This document shows positions 31,764 through 41,666 of a stretch of DNA of 64,000 nt, piece by piece. Within the stretch, counting starts at the first letter, position 1; every line of letters begins with the position of its first letter. A program made the position numbers and the translations under genes. Under the pieces are notes generated by a model. It saw nothing but the letters and a program-made list of their open reading frames with translations, had not been told where the DNA came from and did no database searches. Origin of the DNA: Micromonospora marina (GTDB taxonomy: Bacteria > Actinomycetota > Actinomycetes > Mycobacteriales > Micromonosporaceae); contig NZ_FMCV01000022.1 of assembly GCF_900091565.1 (NCBI RefSeq), forward strand, positions 1 to 64,000. The letters run 5' to 3'.

Positions 31764-32694
31764 CCGCTCGCCGGCCCAGCACCAGCGCGTACGCCAGGAA
31801 CGCCAGCCACACCGCGGCGCCGGCGGCCACCCGCAGCGGGACCGGCACGGGCGCCGGGGTCACGAACGCCTCGATCAGCGCGGAGACCGCGAAGATGCCG
31901 ACCAGACCGGCCGCGACCACGACGGCGAGCCGTCCCGCCTCGGCGAGCGCCCGGCCCCGCCCGAGGTGCGCGGGCGGGGCGATCCAGGCCCAGGCGGTCC
32001 GCAGTCCGACCCCGGCGGCGACGAAGATGCCGGTCAGCTCCAGCAGCCCGTGCGGCGTGATCAGGCCGAAGAAGACGTCCGCCCGGCCGTAGGAGATCAT
32101 CACGCCGCCGACCACGCCGATGTTGAGCGCGTTCTGCCACAGCAGCCAGAGCACCGGCACCACGAGCACGCCGGCGGCCAGGCACTGGGCGGCCAGCCAG
32201 GCGTTGTGCGTCCACAGGTGGAAGGCGAACGTGGGCGCGGCGAACTCGGTGTAGTAGCCGGCGAAACCGGAGTCCACGAGTTGCCGCGCCGCCTCGGGGC
32301 CGACGAACGCGGCGGCGGTGTCCGGGTTGCCGGCGACGAACCAGATGAGGAAGGCGGTCAGGCCGCTGAACGTCGTGGCCACGCCGCACCACCAGGGCCA
32401 GGCCCGGTAGAGGGCGGCGGGCAGGTCGGCGGCCAGGAACCGGCCCACCGCCGCCCAGGACGGCCGGGGGCGGCCGGTGACCCGGGCGCGGGCCGCGAGG
32501 ACCAGGTGGGACAGGCGGTTCACCAGCGCCGGCTCGGGTGCCCGGGCGCGCAGCGCGGAGAGATGCGTGGCGCTGCGCTGGTAGAGCGCCACCAGTTCGT
32601 CGACCTCGGCCGCGTCGAGGCGACGCCGGCCGGTCAGGTGTTCCAGCCGCCGCCATTCGGCGCCGTGCTCGGCCACGTACGCGTCGAGATCCAC
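31741..32694 (-). CDS. SpoIIM-like membrane protein
   Basis: 317 aa. An N-terminal helical part of about 100 residues precedes five or six membrane helices. Family sequences include FAFHLWTHNAWLAAQCL and NALNIGVVGGVMISYG followed by FFGLITPHGLLELTGIF, typical of the stage II sporulation protein M superfamily. In mycobacteria the equivalent Rv3694c lies at the same place between DUF58 and RDD genes. It is convergent with DUF58 (overlap 23 bp) and divergent from RDD (23 bp gap). Confidence 0.88.
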   Translation of the reverse strand: MDLDAYVAEHGAEWRRLEHLTGRRRLDAAEVDELVALYQRSATHLSALRARAPEPALVNRLSHLVLAARARVTGRPRPSWAAVGRFLAADLPAALYRAWPWWCGVATTFSGLTAFLIWFVAGNPDTAAAFVGPEAARQLVDSGFAGYYTEFAAPTFAFHLWTHNAWLAAQCLAAGVLVVPVLWLLWQNALNIGVVGGVMISYGRADVFFGLITPHGLLELTGIFVAAGVGLRTAWAWIAPPAHLGRGRALAEAGRLAVVVAAGLVGIFAVSALIEAFVTPAPVPVPLRVAAGAAVWLAFLAYALVLGRRAVRAGRGT

Positions 32695-32717
32695 TCATCC
32701 TCCCCCGTTCGGCGTCC

Positions 32718-33704
32718 ATGGTGTTCACTGTCGGGGTGCGCGCGCAACCTACCCCACCGCCCCGTTGGGCCGACGCCGGTCTGGTCAGCGGCGAGGCGGT
32801 GGAGCTGGACGTCCGGGTGGCCCGGCTGGGCTCCCGGGTGCTCGCCCTGCTGATCGACGCGGTGATCCAGCTCGTGCTGTTCCTGCTGCTCGGCGCGGTC
32901 CTGGCGATGGTGGCGCTCGCTCTGCTGGGCGACGTCCTCGACGCCGCGCTGGCCCGCGCGCTCCAGATCGTGCTGCTGGTGCTGGTCCTGCTCGGTTATC
33001 CGGTGGCGATGGAACGCTTCGCCGGTGGCCGGACGGTGGGCAAACTGGTCGTGGGGCTGCGGGTGGTGCGGGCCGACGGCGGGCCGGTGGGTGTCGGCCA
33101 GTCGCTGACCCGGGCGCTCGTGGGCGTCGCGGTGGAGTGGCCCGGGCTGGTGCTGCCGCTGCTGAGCTGGTTCGCGAGCGTCACGGTGATGCTCACCGAT
33201 CCGCGTGGCCGGCGCCTGGGCGATCTGGTCGCCGGCACGCTCGTGGTGCACAGCCGCGGCGCCGCGCTGTGGCGGCCGCTGCCGCCGGCTCCGCTGCCGC
33301 TGCTGGCCTGGGCGGCCACGCTCGACCTGACCCGGTTCGACGACGGGCTGGCGCTGGCCGCCCGCCAGTACCTGGATCGGCTGCCCCAGCTCGCCGAGCC
33401 GGACCGTTCCCGGCTGGGCCGGGCGTTGTGGGTGGAGGTCGCGGCGGTCACCTCGCCGCCTCCACCGTGGTCCGCGCCGGACTGGGTCTACCTGTCCGCC
33501 GTGCTGGCCGAGCGGGGGCGCCGGGCCGCGCGCCGGCTGGGCCGCGCCCGGGCGGTCACCGCCGCGCTCTGGCCGGAGCTGGTCCCGCCCCCGGCCGCCG
33601 TGCCGCACGCCGCCGCGCCGGCCGCCCTTCGTCCCGCCGCACCGGCCACCGGCCGGTTGCGGTCCGCCGTGCCGGACCCGGGCGCCGATCCGGTACGCCG
33701 CTGA
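32718..33704 (+). CDS. RDD family membrane protein
   Basis: 328 aa. The RDD domain (residues ~20-185) has the Arg of LGSRVLALLIDAVIQ, the GRTVGKLVVGLRVV block and the DPRGRRLGDLVAGT end with its Asp-Arg pair. About three membrane helices. The C-terminal half is soluble, Pro/Ala-rich and variable. ATG 32718 is preferred; a GTG follows at once. Counterpart of Rv3695. Confidence 0.88.
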   Translation: MVFTVGVRAQPTPPPRWADAGLVSGEAVELDVRVARLGSRVLALLIDAVIQLVLFLLLGAVLAMVALALLGDVLDAALARALQIVLLVLVLLGYPVAMERFAGGRTVGKLVVGLRVVRADGGPVGVGQSLTRALVGVAVEWPGLVLPLLSWFASVTVMLTDPRGRRLGDLVAGTLVVHSRGAALWRPLPPAPLPLLAWAATLDLTRFDDGLALAARQYLDRLPQLAEPDRSRLGRALWVEVAAVTSPPPPWSAPDWVYLSAVLAERGRRAARRLGRARAVTAALWPELVPPPAAVPHAAAPAALRPAAPATGRLRSAVPDPGADPVRR

Positions 33705-33763
33705 GCCGGGCTCAGCCGAACAGCCCCCGCCCCTACCAGTGCGCGGCGGCGCGTACGCGAAGA

Positions 33764-33802
33764 GGGACCGGGGACGGCCGCGCGGCGGCCGACCCCGGTC
33801 CC
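33764..33802. terminator. Bidirectional terminator between RDD and sahH genes
   Basis: GGGACCGGGG (33764-33773) pairs with CCCCGGTCCC (33793-33802). The stem continues inward through CGGCCG/CGGCCG after an A-A mismatch. It lies between two convergent stops. Confidence 0.75.
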
Positions 33803-33819
33803 TTCCGGGAGCGTGGGAC

Positions 33820-35337
<1,518 letters not shown>

Positions 35338-35625
35338 GGAAGCTCCTGTCGAACGATGGTGGTGCGCAGCCTTCCACCTTACGCTCGCGGGCCACTCGAC
35401 CCGTGCCCGGTTGGCCGACCGCGCAATCGGCCGGTCGGCGGACAGCGCACGGGGCGGTCGGTGGTGAGCGGACTTTCCACTCACGGCCCGGCCGCCCCGC
35501 GCATCCCCCCGGTTTGGTTCCCCCGCACGTCACCGGACCTTCGTCGCGACAACGTTGCGTACCCACAGAGTCACACCACCCAGCGTGACCGTCAAGTCAT
35601 TTCGGGAAAGTCGGACTTGCGCGGA

Positions 35626-36786
35626 TCAGTGCATGCCGCAAGTGGCGACGAACGCCTCGCCCGCCCCGGCCACCGTCAACGGGCCACCGGCCGCCGCACC
35701 GATCGCGGCCTGACCCGCGTCCAGCGTCACCACGCCCACACCGTCGTCCACTGACAGCTTCCCGGACCGGCACAGCACCACCCGCGGCCCGGGCAGCGTC
35801 AGCCGCACCCCGGGCGACCCGGCGGCCACCTCGACCCGGTGCAGTGCGAAGTCCTCCACCGGCACCGGCCAGGTCAGCACACCCGGCTCCACCTGCTCCG
35901 GCCCCAGCACCGGCTCGGTCAGCACCTCGAACCGGAGCACCCGCAGCAGCTCGTCCACGTCGACCCGCTTCGCGGTGAGCCCGCCGCGCAGCACGTTGTC
36001 ACTGGCCGCCATGATCTCGACGCCGGTGCCACGCAGGTAGGCGTGCAGGTTCCCGGCCGGCATCCAGATACCCTCGCCGGGCGCCAGCCGGACGTGGTGC
36101 AGCAGCAACGCCACCACCACGCCCGGGTCGTCCGGGTAGCCGGCCGCCAGCGTGCGGACCAGCCCGGCGTCCGCCGAGTCCGGCCCGGCCTCCGCCGCCG
36201 CCAGCACGGCCGCCACCAGCCCGGCCCGCTCCGCCCGGGGCCAGCTCAGCAGCAGGCGTACCGCCTCCCGCAGCCCCGCCGGCCCGTCACGCAACGCCGC
36301 CACCACAGGCTCCAGCGCGGGTACGCCGAACGCGGCGATCGCCGCCGCCGACTCCCCCGGGTCGCGGAAGCCGCACAGCGCCTCGAACTCCGAAAGCGCC
36401 ACCAGCAGCTCCGGCTTGTGGTACGGGTCGACGTAGTTGACCCGTCCGACGTCGGCGGCGTGCCCGGCGCGGGCCTGCTCGGCGTCCGGATGCGCCTGGA
36501 GGCTCAGCGGTGTGTCGGCGGCGAGCACCTTCAGCAGGAACGGCAGCCGGGTGCCGAACCGGCCGACCAGCCGCTCACCCAACCAGTGGCCCGGCTCGGC
36601 CACCAGCAGCTCGGTGAGACTGACCGGCCGGCCGTCGCGCTGCACGGTGGCCGGGGCGCCCGGGTGGGCGCCCAGCCACAGCTCCGCCTCCGGCCCGTCG
36701 CTCGGCACCGGCCGCCCCTGCAACTCGGCGATCGCGGTACGCGAGCCCCAGGCGTAGTCCCGGATCCGGCCCTGCAACAACTCCAT
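35626..36786 (-). CDS. manA: Mannose-6-phosphate isomerase, class I
   Basis: 386 aa. It interconverts fructose-6-phosphate and mannose-6-phosphate for GDP-mannose and glycan synthesis. The zinc ligands are visible: Gln and His in SLQAHPD, Glu in HKPELLVAL, and His in MPAGNLHAYL. RGGLTAKRVDVDELL is typical of class I enzymes. The CDF gene ends 3 bp upstream. Rv3255c in mycobacteria has the same neighbourhood. Confidence 0.94.
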   Translation of the reverse strand: MELLQGRIRDYAWGSRTAIAELQGRPVPSDGPEAELWLGAHPGAPATVQRDGRPVSLTELLVAEPGHWLGERLVGRFGTRLPFLLKVLAADTPLSLQAHPDAEQARAGHAADVGRVNYVDPYHKPELLVALSEFEALCGFRDPGESAAAIAAFGVPALEPVVAALRDGPAGLREAVRLLLSWPRAERAGLVAAVLAAAEAGPDSADAGLVRTLAAGYPDDPGVVVALLLHHVRLAPGEGIWMPAGNLHAYLRGTGVEIMAASDNVLRGGLTAKRVDVDELLRVLRFEVLTEPVLGPEQVEPGVLTWPVPVEDFALHRVEVAAGSPGVRLTLPGPRVVLCRSGKLSVDDGVGVVTLDAGQAAIGAAAGGPLTVAGAGEAFVATCGMH

Positions 36787-36789
36787 CAG

Positions 36790-37812
36790 TCAGCTCCCGG
36801 GTCGCCCGGCCACCTCGCCGGCCGGATGCGCCTCGCCGGTGGTCGCGGCCTCCCGCACGGCGGTGTCCGCCGCCTGCCCGGTGCCCGCCCGCTCCGCCTC
36901 CGCCGAGTAGATGTCCGGCTCCAGATAGATCACCCGGGCGCTGGGGACCTCGCTGCGGATCCGCGCCTCGACCGCGTTGATGTCGCGGGCCAGATCCTGG
37001 GCGGTCTCCCAGGCCGGCACCGCGATCTTCGCGGCCACCATCAGCTCCTCCGGGCCGAGGTAGAGCGTCTTCATGTGGATGATCCGCTCCACCTCGGGGC
37101 CGCTCGTCACGGCCTGCTCGATCTTGGTCAGCTCGCCCTGCTCGGCACCCTCACCGAGCAACAGGCTCTTGGTCTCGATCGCCAGCGTGATCGCGATGAC
37201 CACGAGCAGGACGCCGATCATCGCGGTGCCCGCCGCGTCCCACAGGCCGTTGCCGGTGATCAGCGTCATGCCGACGCCGAACAACGCGAAGACCAGACCA
37301 ACGAGCGCGCCCAGGTCCTCCAGCAGCACCACCGGCAGCTCCGGGGCCTTGGCCCGGCGGATGAACCGCACCCAGGTCTGGTTGCCCCGGACCAGGTTGG
37401 ACTCCTTGATCGCGGTACGGAAGGAGAAGCTCTCCATCACGATCGCCGCGACCAGCACCGCCACCGGCACCCACTGCCAGCTCTCGATCGGGTGCGGGTC
37501 GGAGGCCTTGTGGTACGCCTCGTAGAGCGCGAACAGGCCACCGAGGCTGAACAACACGATCGCCACGATGAACGCGTAGATGTAGCGCTCCCGGCCGTAC
37601 CCGAACGGGTGCTGCGGCGTGGCCTGCCGCTTGGCCCGCCGGCCGCCGAGCAGCAGCAGGCCCTGGTTGCCCGAGTCGGCCACCGAGTGGATCGACTCGG
37701 CGAGCATCGACGACGAGCCGGTGAGGGCGAACGCGATGAACTTGGTGACGGCGATGCCGAGGTTCGCCGCCAGCGCGGCGACGATCGCCTTCGTGCCCCC
37801 GTTCGCGCTCAT
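36790..37812 (-). CDS. Cation diffusion facilitator family transporter
   Basis: 340 aa. Membrane domain with the CDF metal motif SIHSVADSGNQ in the second helix and a matching VLLEDLGALVGL (E...D) in the fifth. The cytoplasmic C-terminal domain (ALTKIEQAVTSGPEVERI onward) ends in a Gly/Ala/Glu-rich tail. It likely exports a divalent metal such as zinc, iron or manganese in exchange for protons; specificity is not readable. Upstream is the SIS gene, joined by a short repeat-like linker. Confidence 0.9.
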   Translation of the reverse strand: MSANGGTKAIVAALAANLGIAVTKFIAFALTGSSSMLAESIHSVADSGNQGLLLLGGRRAKRQATPQHPFGYGRERYIYAFIVAIVLFSLGGLFALYEAYHKASDPHPIESWQWVPVAVLVAAIVMESFSFRTAIKESNLVRGNQTWVRFIRRAKAPELPVVLLEDLGALVGLVFALFGVGMTLITGNGLWDAAGTAMIGVLLVVIAITLAIETKSLLLGEGAEQGELTKIEQAVTSGPEVERIIHMKTLYLGPEELMVAAKIAVPAWETAQDLARDINAVEARIRSEVPSARVIYLEPDIYSAEAERAGTGQAADTAVREAATTGEAHPAGEVAGRPGS

Positions 37813-37840
37813 TCCCCGCCTCGCTCGATGCCCCGTGCGC

Positions 37841-39034
37841 TCACTGGTTCGCCAGCTCCTTCATCTCCGTGATGGCCGGTACCGCCATCGGATCCAGCCC
37901 GTGTGCCAGGGCCAGGTAGATCGAGGCGAAGTCGGGGACCGCGACCAGCGACGCGAGCCGCTCCAGCGCGGAGCCGCCCTCGGCGGTCACCACGTCGCAG
38001 CGCACCCCCCGCCGCTCGGCGAGCGTCTGCACCGCGTCCGCGCGGCGCTCCTCGACCGCCAGCGGCTCGTCGGTGTCGTCGTCGGCGTTGAGCCCGCCGT
38101 CGCGCAGCAGCACCAGCCGCAGCCGGGTGCCGTCGGACTCGTCGTCGCCCGGGTCGGCGAAGATGTCCCGCTGGCCCTCGGCCAGGCCACCGAACACCCC
38201 GTCGAGCAGCCCGACGCGGCCCCGGCCCGCCTCGCCCAGCGCACCGGCGACCACCGGGTAGCGGGCGTTGGCGGACAGCGTGTCGCCGAACCGCCGGGCG
38301 GCCACGGTGGCCAGCGGGGACGAGCCCCACACGATCGGGATCGAACCGGCCAGGCCCAGGGCCAGCGACTTCGCCGGGTTGACGAAGGACTCGGCGGTCG
38401 GCCGGCATCGATCGGCGTCGGCGTCCAGCCGGGCCGCCGTCTCCGCCAGATCCGCCTCGTTGACCTTCACGAGCCCGAGGGCACGGGCGGCCAGCAGAAC
38501 CGGCACGGTGAGCGCCCAGAGGCTGGCCCGGGCCGGCGCGCGCCGGGGTACCGGGATGAACGGCGCGCGGGCCCGCTCGGCCACCGACTGGAGCTGCGAG
38601 TCGGGCGCGCCGACCGCGACCAGCCGGGCACCGCGCCGGTGCGCCGCCTCGGCCGCGCCCAGCGCCTCCGGGCTGCGGCCGGACGCGCTCACCGCGATGA
38701 CCACGTCCGCCGCGCCCACCCAGCCCGGCACGCCGGCGCTGCGGTGCGGGATGACCGGCACCGGGCAGCGCGGCCCGGCGACTGTCGCCAGCACGTCACC
38801 GGTACGCCCGGCGGTGCCGATGCCGGCGATGACCACCGCGCGGGGTCGCCCGTCGTCGGCGAGCACCGACAGGTTCGCCTCGGCGGTCAGCGCCGCCGAC
38901 TCGCGCACCTGGGCGCCCGCGGACGCGGTGAACCGGAGCATGCCGCCCGGATCCCGCTCGGAGAGCTGCGCCGCGTCGTCCAGCAGAGCCTCGTCGGCGT
39001 GCCGGTGGCCGCTGACCCCGGCCGTACCCTCCAT
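37841..39034 (-). CDS. SIS-domain sugar isomerase-like protein (Rv3256c type)
   Basis: 397 aa. A phosphosugar-binding SIS fold with VVIAGIGTAGRTGDVLATV and VVIAVSASGRSPEALGAAEAAHRRGARLVAVG in the first half, and a phosphoglucose/phosphomannose isomerase-like C-terminal region with IPIVWGSSPLATVAARRFGDTLS. Mycobacterial Rv3256c, next to manA, is the counterpart. The substrate is unknown; a mannose-pathway role is suggested by the neighbours. ATG 39034 overlaps the Trm112-like stop by one base. Confidence 0.82.
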   Translation of the reverse strand: MEGTAGVSGHRHADEALLDDAAQLSERDPGGMLRFTASAGAQVRESAALTAEANLSVLADDGRPRAVVIAGIGTAGRTGDVLATVAGPRCPVPVIPHRSAGVPGWVGAADVVIAVSASGRSPEALGAAEAAHRRGARLVAVGAPDSQLQSVAERARAPFIPVPRRAPARASLWALTVPVLLAARALGLVKVNEADLAETAARLDADADRCRPTAESFVNPAKSLALGLAGSIPIVWGSSPLATVAARRFGDTLSANARYPVVAGALGEAGRGRVGLLDGVFGGLAEGQRDIFADPGDDESDGTRLRLVLLRDGGLNADDDTDEPLAVEERRADAVQTLAERRGVRCDVVTAEGGSALERLASLVAVPDFASIYLALAHGLDPMAVPAITEMKELANQ

Positions 39035-39240
39035 CACCGCGACGACCCGCCCCGCGCCTCGTCGGCGGCGGGTCCACCGCGCGCCTCGTCCAGCAGGAGC
39101 ACCGGAACGTCGTCCCGGACCTCGAAGATGCGACCGCACTCGGCGCAGGTGAGCGTCTGCGCCTGCGCGTCGTAGTCGAGCGGGGCGTGGTGCGTGTCCG
39201 GGCAGGCGAGGATGTCGAGCAACTGCGGATCCAGGGCCAC
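39034..39240 (-). CDS. Trm112-family small zinc-ribbon-like protein
   Basis: 68 aa. MALDPQLLDILACP, LTCAECGRIFEVRDDVPVLLLDEA is the Trm112/UPF0434 pattern. The second knuckle CAEC is complete but the first reads CPDT, so one of the four usual cysteines is missing. Trm112-type proteins activate methyltransferases in eukaryotes and archaea; the bacterial role is open. It is coupled to the SIS gene. Confidence 0.85.
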   Translation of the reverse strand: MALDPQLLDILACPDTHHAPLDYDAQAQTLTCAECGRIFEVRDDVPVLLLDEARGGPAADEARGGSSR

Positions 39241-39439
39241 GGCGCGGCTCCTTCCACGTATGCGGTCTCACCGGCCGGCGGTGCCGGTCGGCGCACGCGA
39301 TCTTATCGGCCGGGCGGCCCCGGCACCGGGCCCCGTTCGGCCCCGGTGTTCCGTCCTCCGCCCGGACGGGTGACAAGCGTCGGGCAACGGTGCGAACACC
39401 CACCGTCACGGTAACCCCGGGAGCGGGTCGGGTTCCGGC

Positions 39440-40396
39440 TCAGTCCGGCAAGCGGGGCAACACGCTCGTCGCGTCCCCACCCGCCGGGGGCGGTGACGCC
39501 GGGGCGGGCGCGGGCGCGCCGTACACGTTGCCGGGCGGGCGGGGCGGCGTCGCGCCCCCGTACACCGTGGGGGCCGGTCCGGGCGTGCCGGACCGGTAGG
39601 TGGTGGTGCTGCGCGGCAGCGGGACCGGCGGGGGGCCGGCGTCCGGGCCGTCGCCGGTGCGGTCGGCGCGGTTGCGGCGCAGCAGCAGGACGATGAGAGC
39701 GGCGCCGGCGAGCACCAGTCCGATACCGAACCACATGATCATGGAACCTCCGAACGACGAGTCGTCGGCCGCGGCGGTGGGCGGGGCGACGGCGGCGGCC
39801 ACCGGCGACGTGTCGGTCGCCTCAGCCGCCGTGGTCTCGCTCGCGCTGGGCGTCGGCGAGGGCTTGCGGGACGGGCTGGGACTCGGGGTGCGCGGGGCGC
39901 CCACCAGCCGGGCCGACCCATCGGCCCGGCCGAGCACCTCCCCGTTCGCCGCGCTCGCCTCACCGGCCAGCTCCAGCTTCCCGCCGACGGTGCCGGCCAG
40001 GAAGGTCACCTGGTAGCGCACGGTGACGCCCTTGCCCTTGCACAGCGGCCGGTCGACCGGCGCGACCGTGGCGGTGGCGAGGGCGCCGCCGTCGCCGGAG
40101 ACCTGCACCGGAACCCATCGGCCCCCGGATGCCACCTGCACCCGCACCTGATCCGCCCGCAGGCCCTCCAACCGGAGCCCGACAGCGGTACGCAACTGCA
40201 CGCAGCCGTCCGTGCGCTTGCGCACCTCGACCGCCACCGTGCCCGGCGGACCGCCGGCGGTGAAGCTGTTCGCCGACCGCAGTCCCACCCGGTCGTCCCG
40301 CGCCGACGCCGGTGCCGCCGGGACGGCGATCAGGCCACCCAGCAACGCGCCGACCATGGCCCACCGCGCCGCGTGCCGCCTCAACGACATCTCCAC
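39440..40396 (-). CDS. Secreted protein with C-terminal membrane anchor, unknown function
   Basis: 318 aa. Signal peptide at residues ~1-33 ending APASA, an outer beta-rich domain of about 115 residues with one Cys pair (GCVQLR and PLCKGK), a Ser/Pro/Thr-rich stalk (TPSPSPSRKPSPTPS), a membrane helix at ~220-240 with RRNR after it, then a Pro-rich cytoplasmic tail. I know no family for it. It starts at GTG 40396 or the ATG two codons later. Confidence 0.78.
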   Translation of the reverse strand: MEMSLRRHAARWAMVGALLGGLIAVPAAPASARDDRVGLRSANSFTAGGPPGTVAVEVRKRTDGCVQLRTAVGLRLEGLRADQVRVQVASGGRWVPVQVSGDGGALATATVAPVDRPLCKGKGVTVRYQVTFLAGTVGGKLELAGEASAANGEVLGRADGSARLVGAPRTPSPSPSRKPSPTPSASETTAAEATDTSPVAAAVAPPTAAADDSSFGGSMIMWFGIGLVLAGAALIVLLLRRNRADRTGDGPDAGPPPVPLPRSTTTYRSGTPGPAPTVYGGATPPRPPGNVYGAPAPAPASPPPAGGDATSVLPRLPD

Positions 40397-40495
40397 CTCA
40401 CCATTGCGTCCGGACCGGATCCGCCGGTCAGGTTACTACCGGCCACTCGGGGCACCCGCGCATCGAGCACGCCACATGTGCGCCGTGCCACGCGA

Positions 40496-41211
40496 TCACC
40501 GCCCGCCCAGGTAACCGCCCGATGCGCCTGCCTCGGCGAGGGCCCGCCGGCAGAGCCGGTCAGCCGTCCGGGGTGGTCTCCAGCAGCCGGTACCGGGGCG
40601 TCAGTGCCAGTACCCGGTCCACCGCGTCGCCCAACCCCATCCGGTGCCCGACGCTCACGAAGACCGGCCGGACACCGTCCTGGGTCCGCAGCACCCGCCC
40701 GACCAGCTCGCCCCTGTCACGCAGGTCGGCGCTGTCACCCCGGGCCGGGCCCGGTCCACGTGCCGACGAGCGGCGTCTTGCCCACCCCGATCGTGGGCAG
40801 CCCGGTCACCAGGCCCAGGTGACAGGCCAGCCCGAACCGGCGCGGATGCGCCAGCCCGTGCCCGTCGCAGACCAGCAGCTCAGGACGGGTGGTGAGCCGG
40901 TCCAGCGCCGCCAGCAACGCCGGCATCTCGCGGAACGCGAACAGCCCCGGCACGTACGGGAAGGCGGGCCGCCCCACGCACACCGCCTCGTCGACCACGT
41001 CGAGGGTGGCCGCGTCCAGGACCGTGACGGCCGCCGCGAGCAGGTCACCGTCCTGCCCGTACGCCACGTCCAGCCCGGCCACCGTCGCGGGCGCGGCGGG
41101 ACCGGGCCCGACCAGGTCCACCCGGGACCGCAACTCCTCCTGTACGCGTCGCGCCTCCGCCACGTCCGCGGGCGGCACATAGGGCACGGGTGAGTCTTGC
41201 GGGGAGGGCAT
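40496..41211 (-). pseudogene. Endonuclease V, broken by two 1-nt insertions
   Basis: The frame from ATG 41211 has clear endonuclease V sequence: the catalytic Asp in VAGLDVAYG, YVPGLFAFRE with the catalytic Glu, CDGHGLAHPRRFGLACHLG, and IGVGKTPLVG. It then hits a stop at 40735, about 75 residues short. Dropping one G from the GGGG run near 40738 restores SADLRDRGELVGRVLR and VFVSVGHRMGL. A second extra C near 40553 must be dropped to go from LLETT to ADRLCRRALAEAG and a stop at 40496. The repaired product is ~237 aa, normal for enzymes that nick DNA at deoxyinosine. Confidence 0.82.
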
Positions 41212-41228
41212 GACGGTCCGGGCGCTTC

Positions 41229-41666
41229 TCAGGAGGCGATGGTGGGGTCGGCTGCGGGGTCGCCGGCCTGCTGGAGCTGCTCCTCGAACATCACGAAGGT
41301 CCGCCGCCGGATCCCCTTGATGAGAGCCGCTTCCTCCGTGGTGAACGGTCGCCTCTCGGCGATGGCAGGCGCCGCGATCGCCCGGACCGTCTCGTAGAGC
41401 GCGAAGACCGGCCCCTCTCCGCTCAGGCTCAGGCCCCGCTCTTCTTCGACCCGTTGCACGAACCGCTCGGGCGAGAGCACGAAAATTTCCTGCTCTCTGG
41501 CGAAGATGATTTCATCGATGATGTCGTTCGCAGCGCGCCAGCCGCCCGTGGTGAGGTCGAGCCGCCACGCGGCGAGGCCACCGCCGGAGGTCGGAACGAA
41601 CTTCACCGGATTGTCGTAGTAGTCGTAGTAGCCCGCGAGGCCAAGTTCAGCCACTGCATCTGTCAC
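41229..41666 (-). CDS. Candidate immunity protein of the adjacent polymorphic toxin
   Basis: 145 aa, no family I recognise. It is acidic overall and helical, with a Tyr-rich start (AGYYDYYDNPVKFVP) and DIIDEIIFAREQEIF in the middle. Its GTG start overlaps the toxin stop by 4 nt (GTGA), the usual place for an immunity gene, and its base composition is lower in G+C than the surrounding genes, like the toxin tip. The immunity role is inferred from position only. Endonuclease V starts 17 bp downstream. Confidence 0.6.
   Translation of the reverse strand: MTDAVAELGLAGYYDYYDNPVKFVPTSGGGLAAWRLDLTTGGWRAANDIIDEIIFAREQEIFVLSPERFVQRVEEERGLSLSGEGPVFALYETVRAIAAPAIAERRPFTTEEAALIKGIRRRTFVMFEEQLQQAGDPAADPTIAS

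Noticed and set aside
35338..35625. Possible SAH riboswitch upstream of sahH
   Set aside because: The conserved core (GAGGAGCGCUGC-like) was looked for on the minus strand and is absent. Only weak inverted repeats are present.
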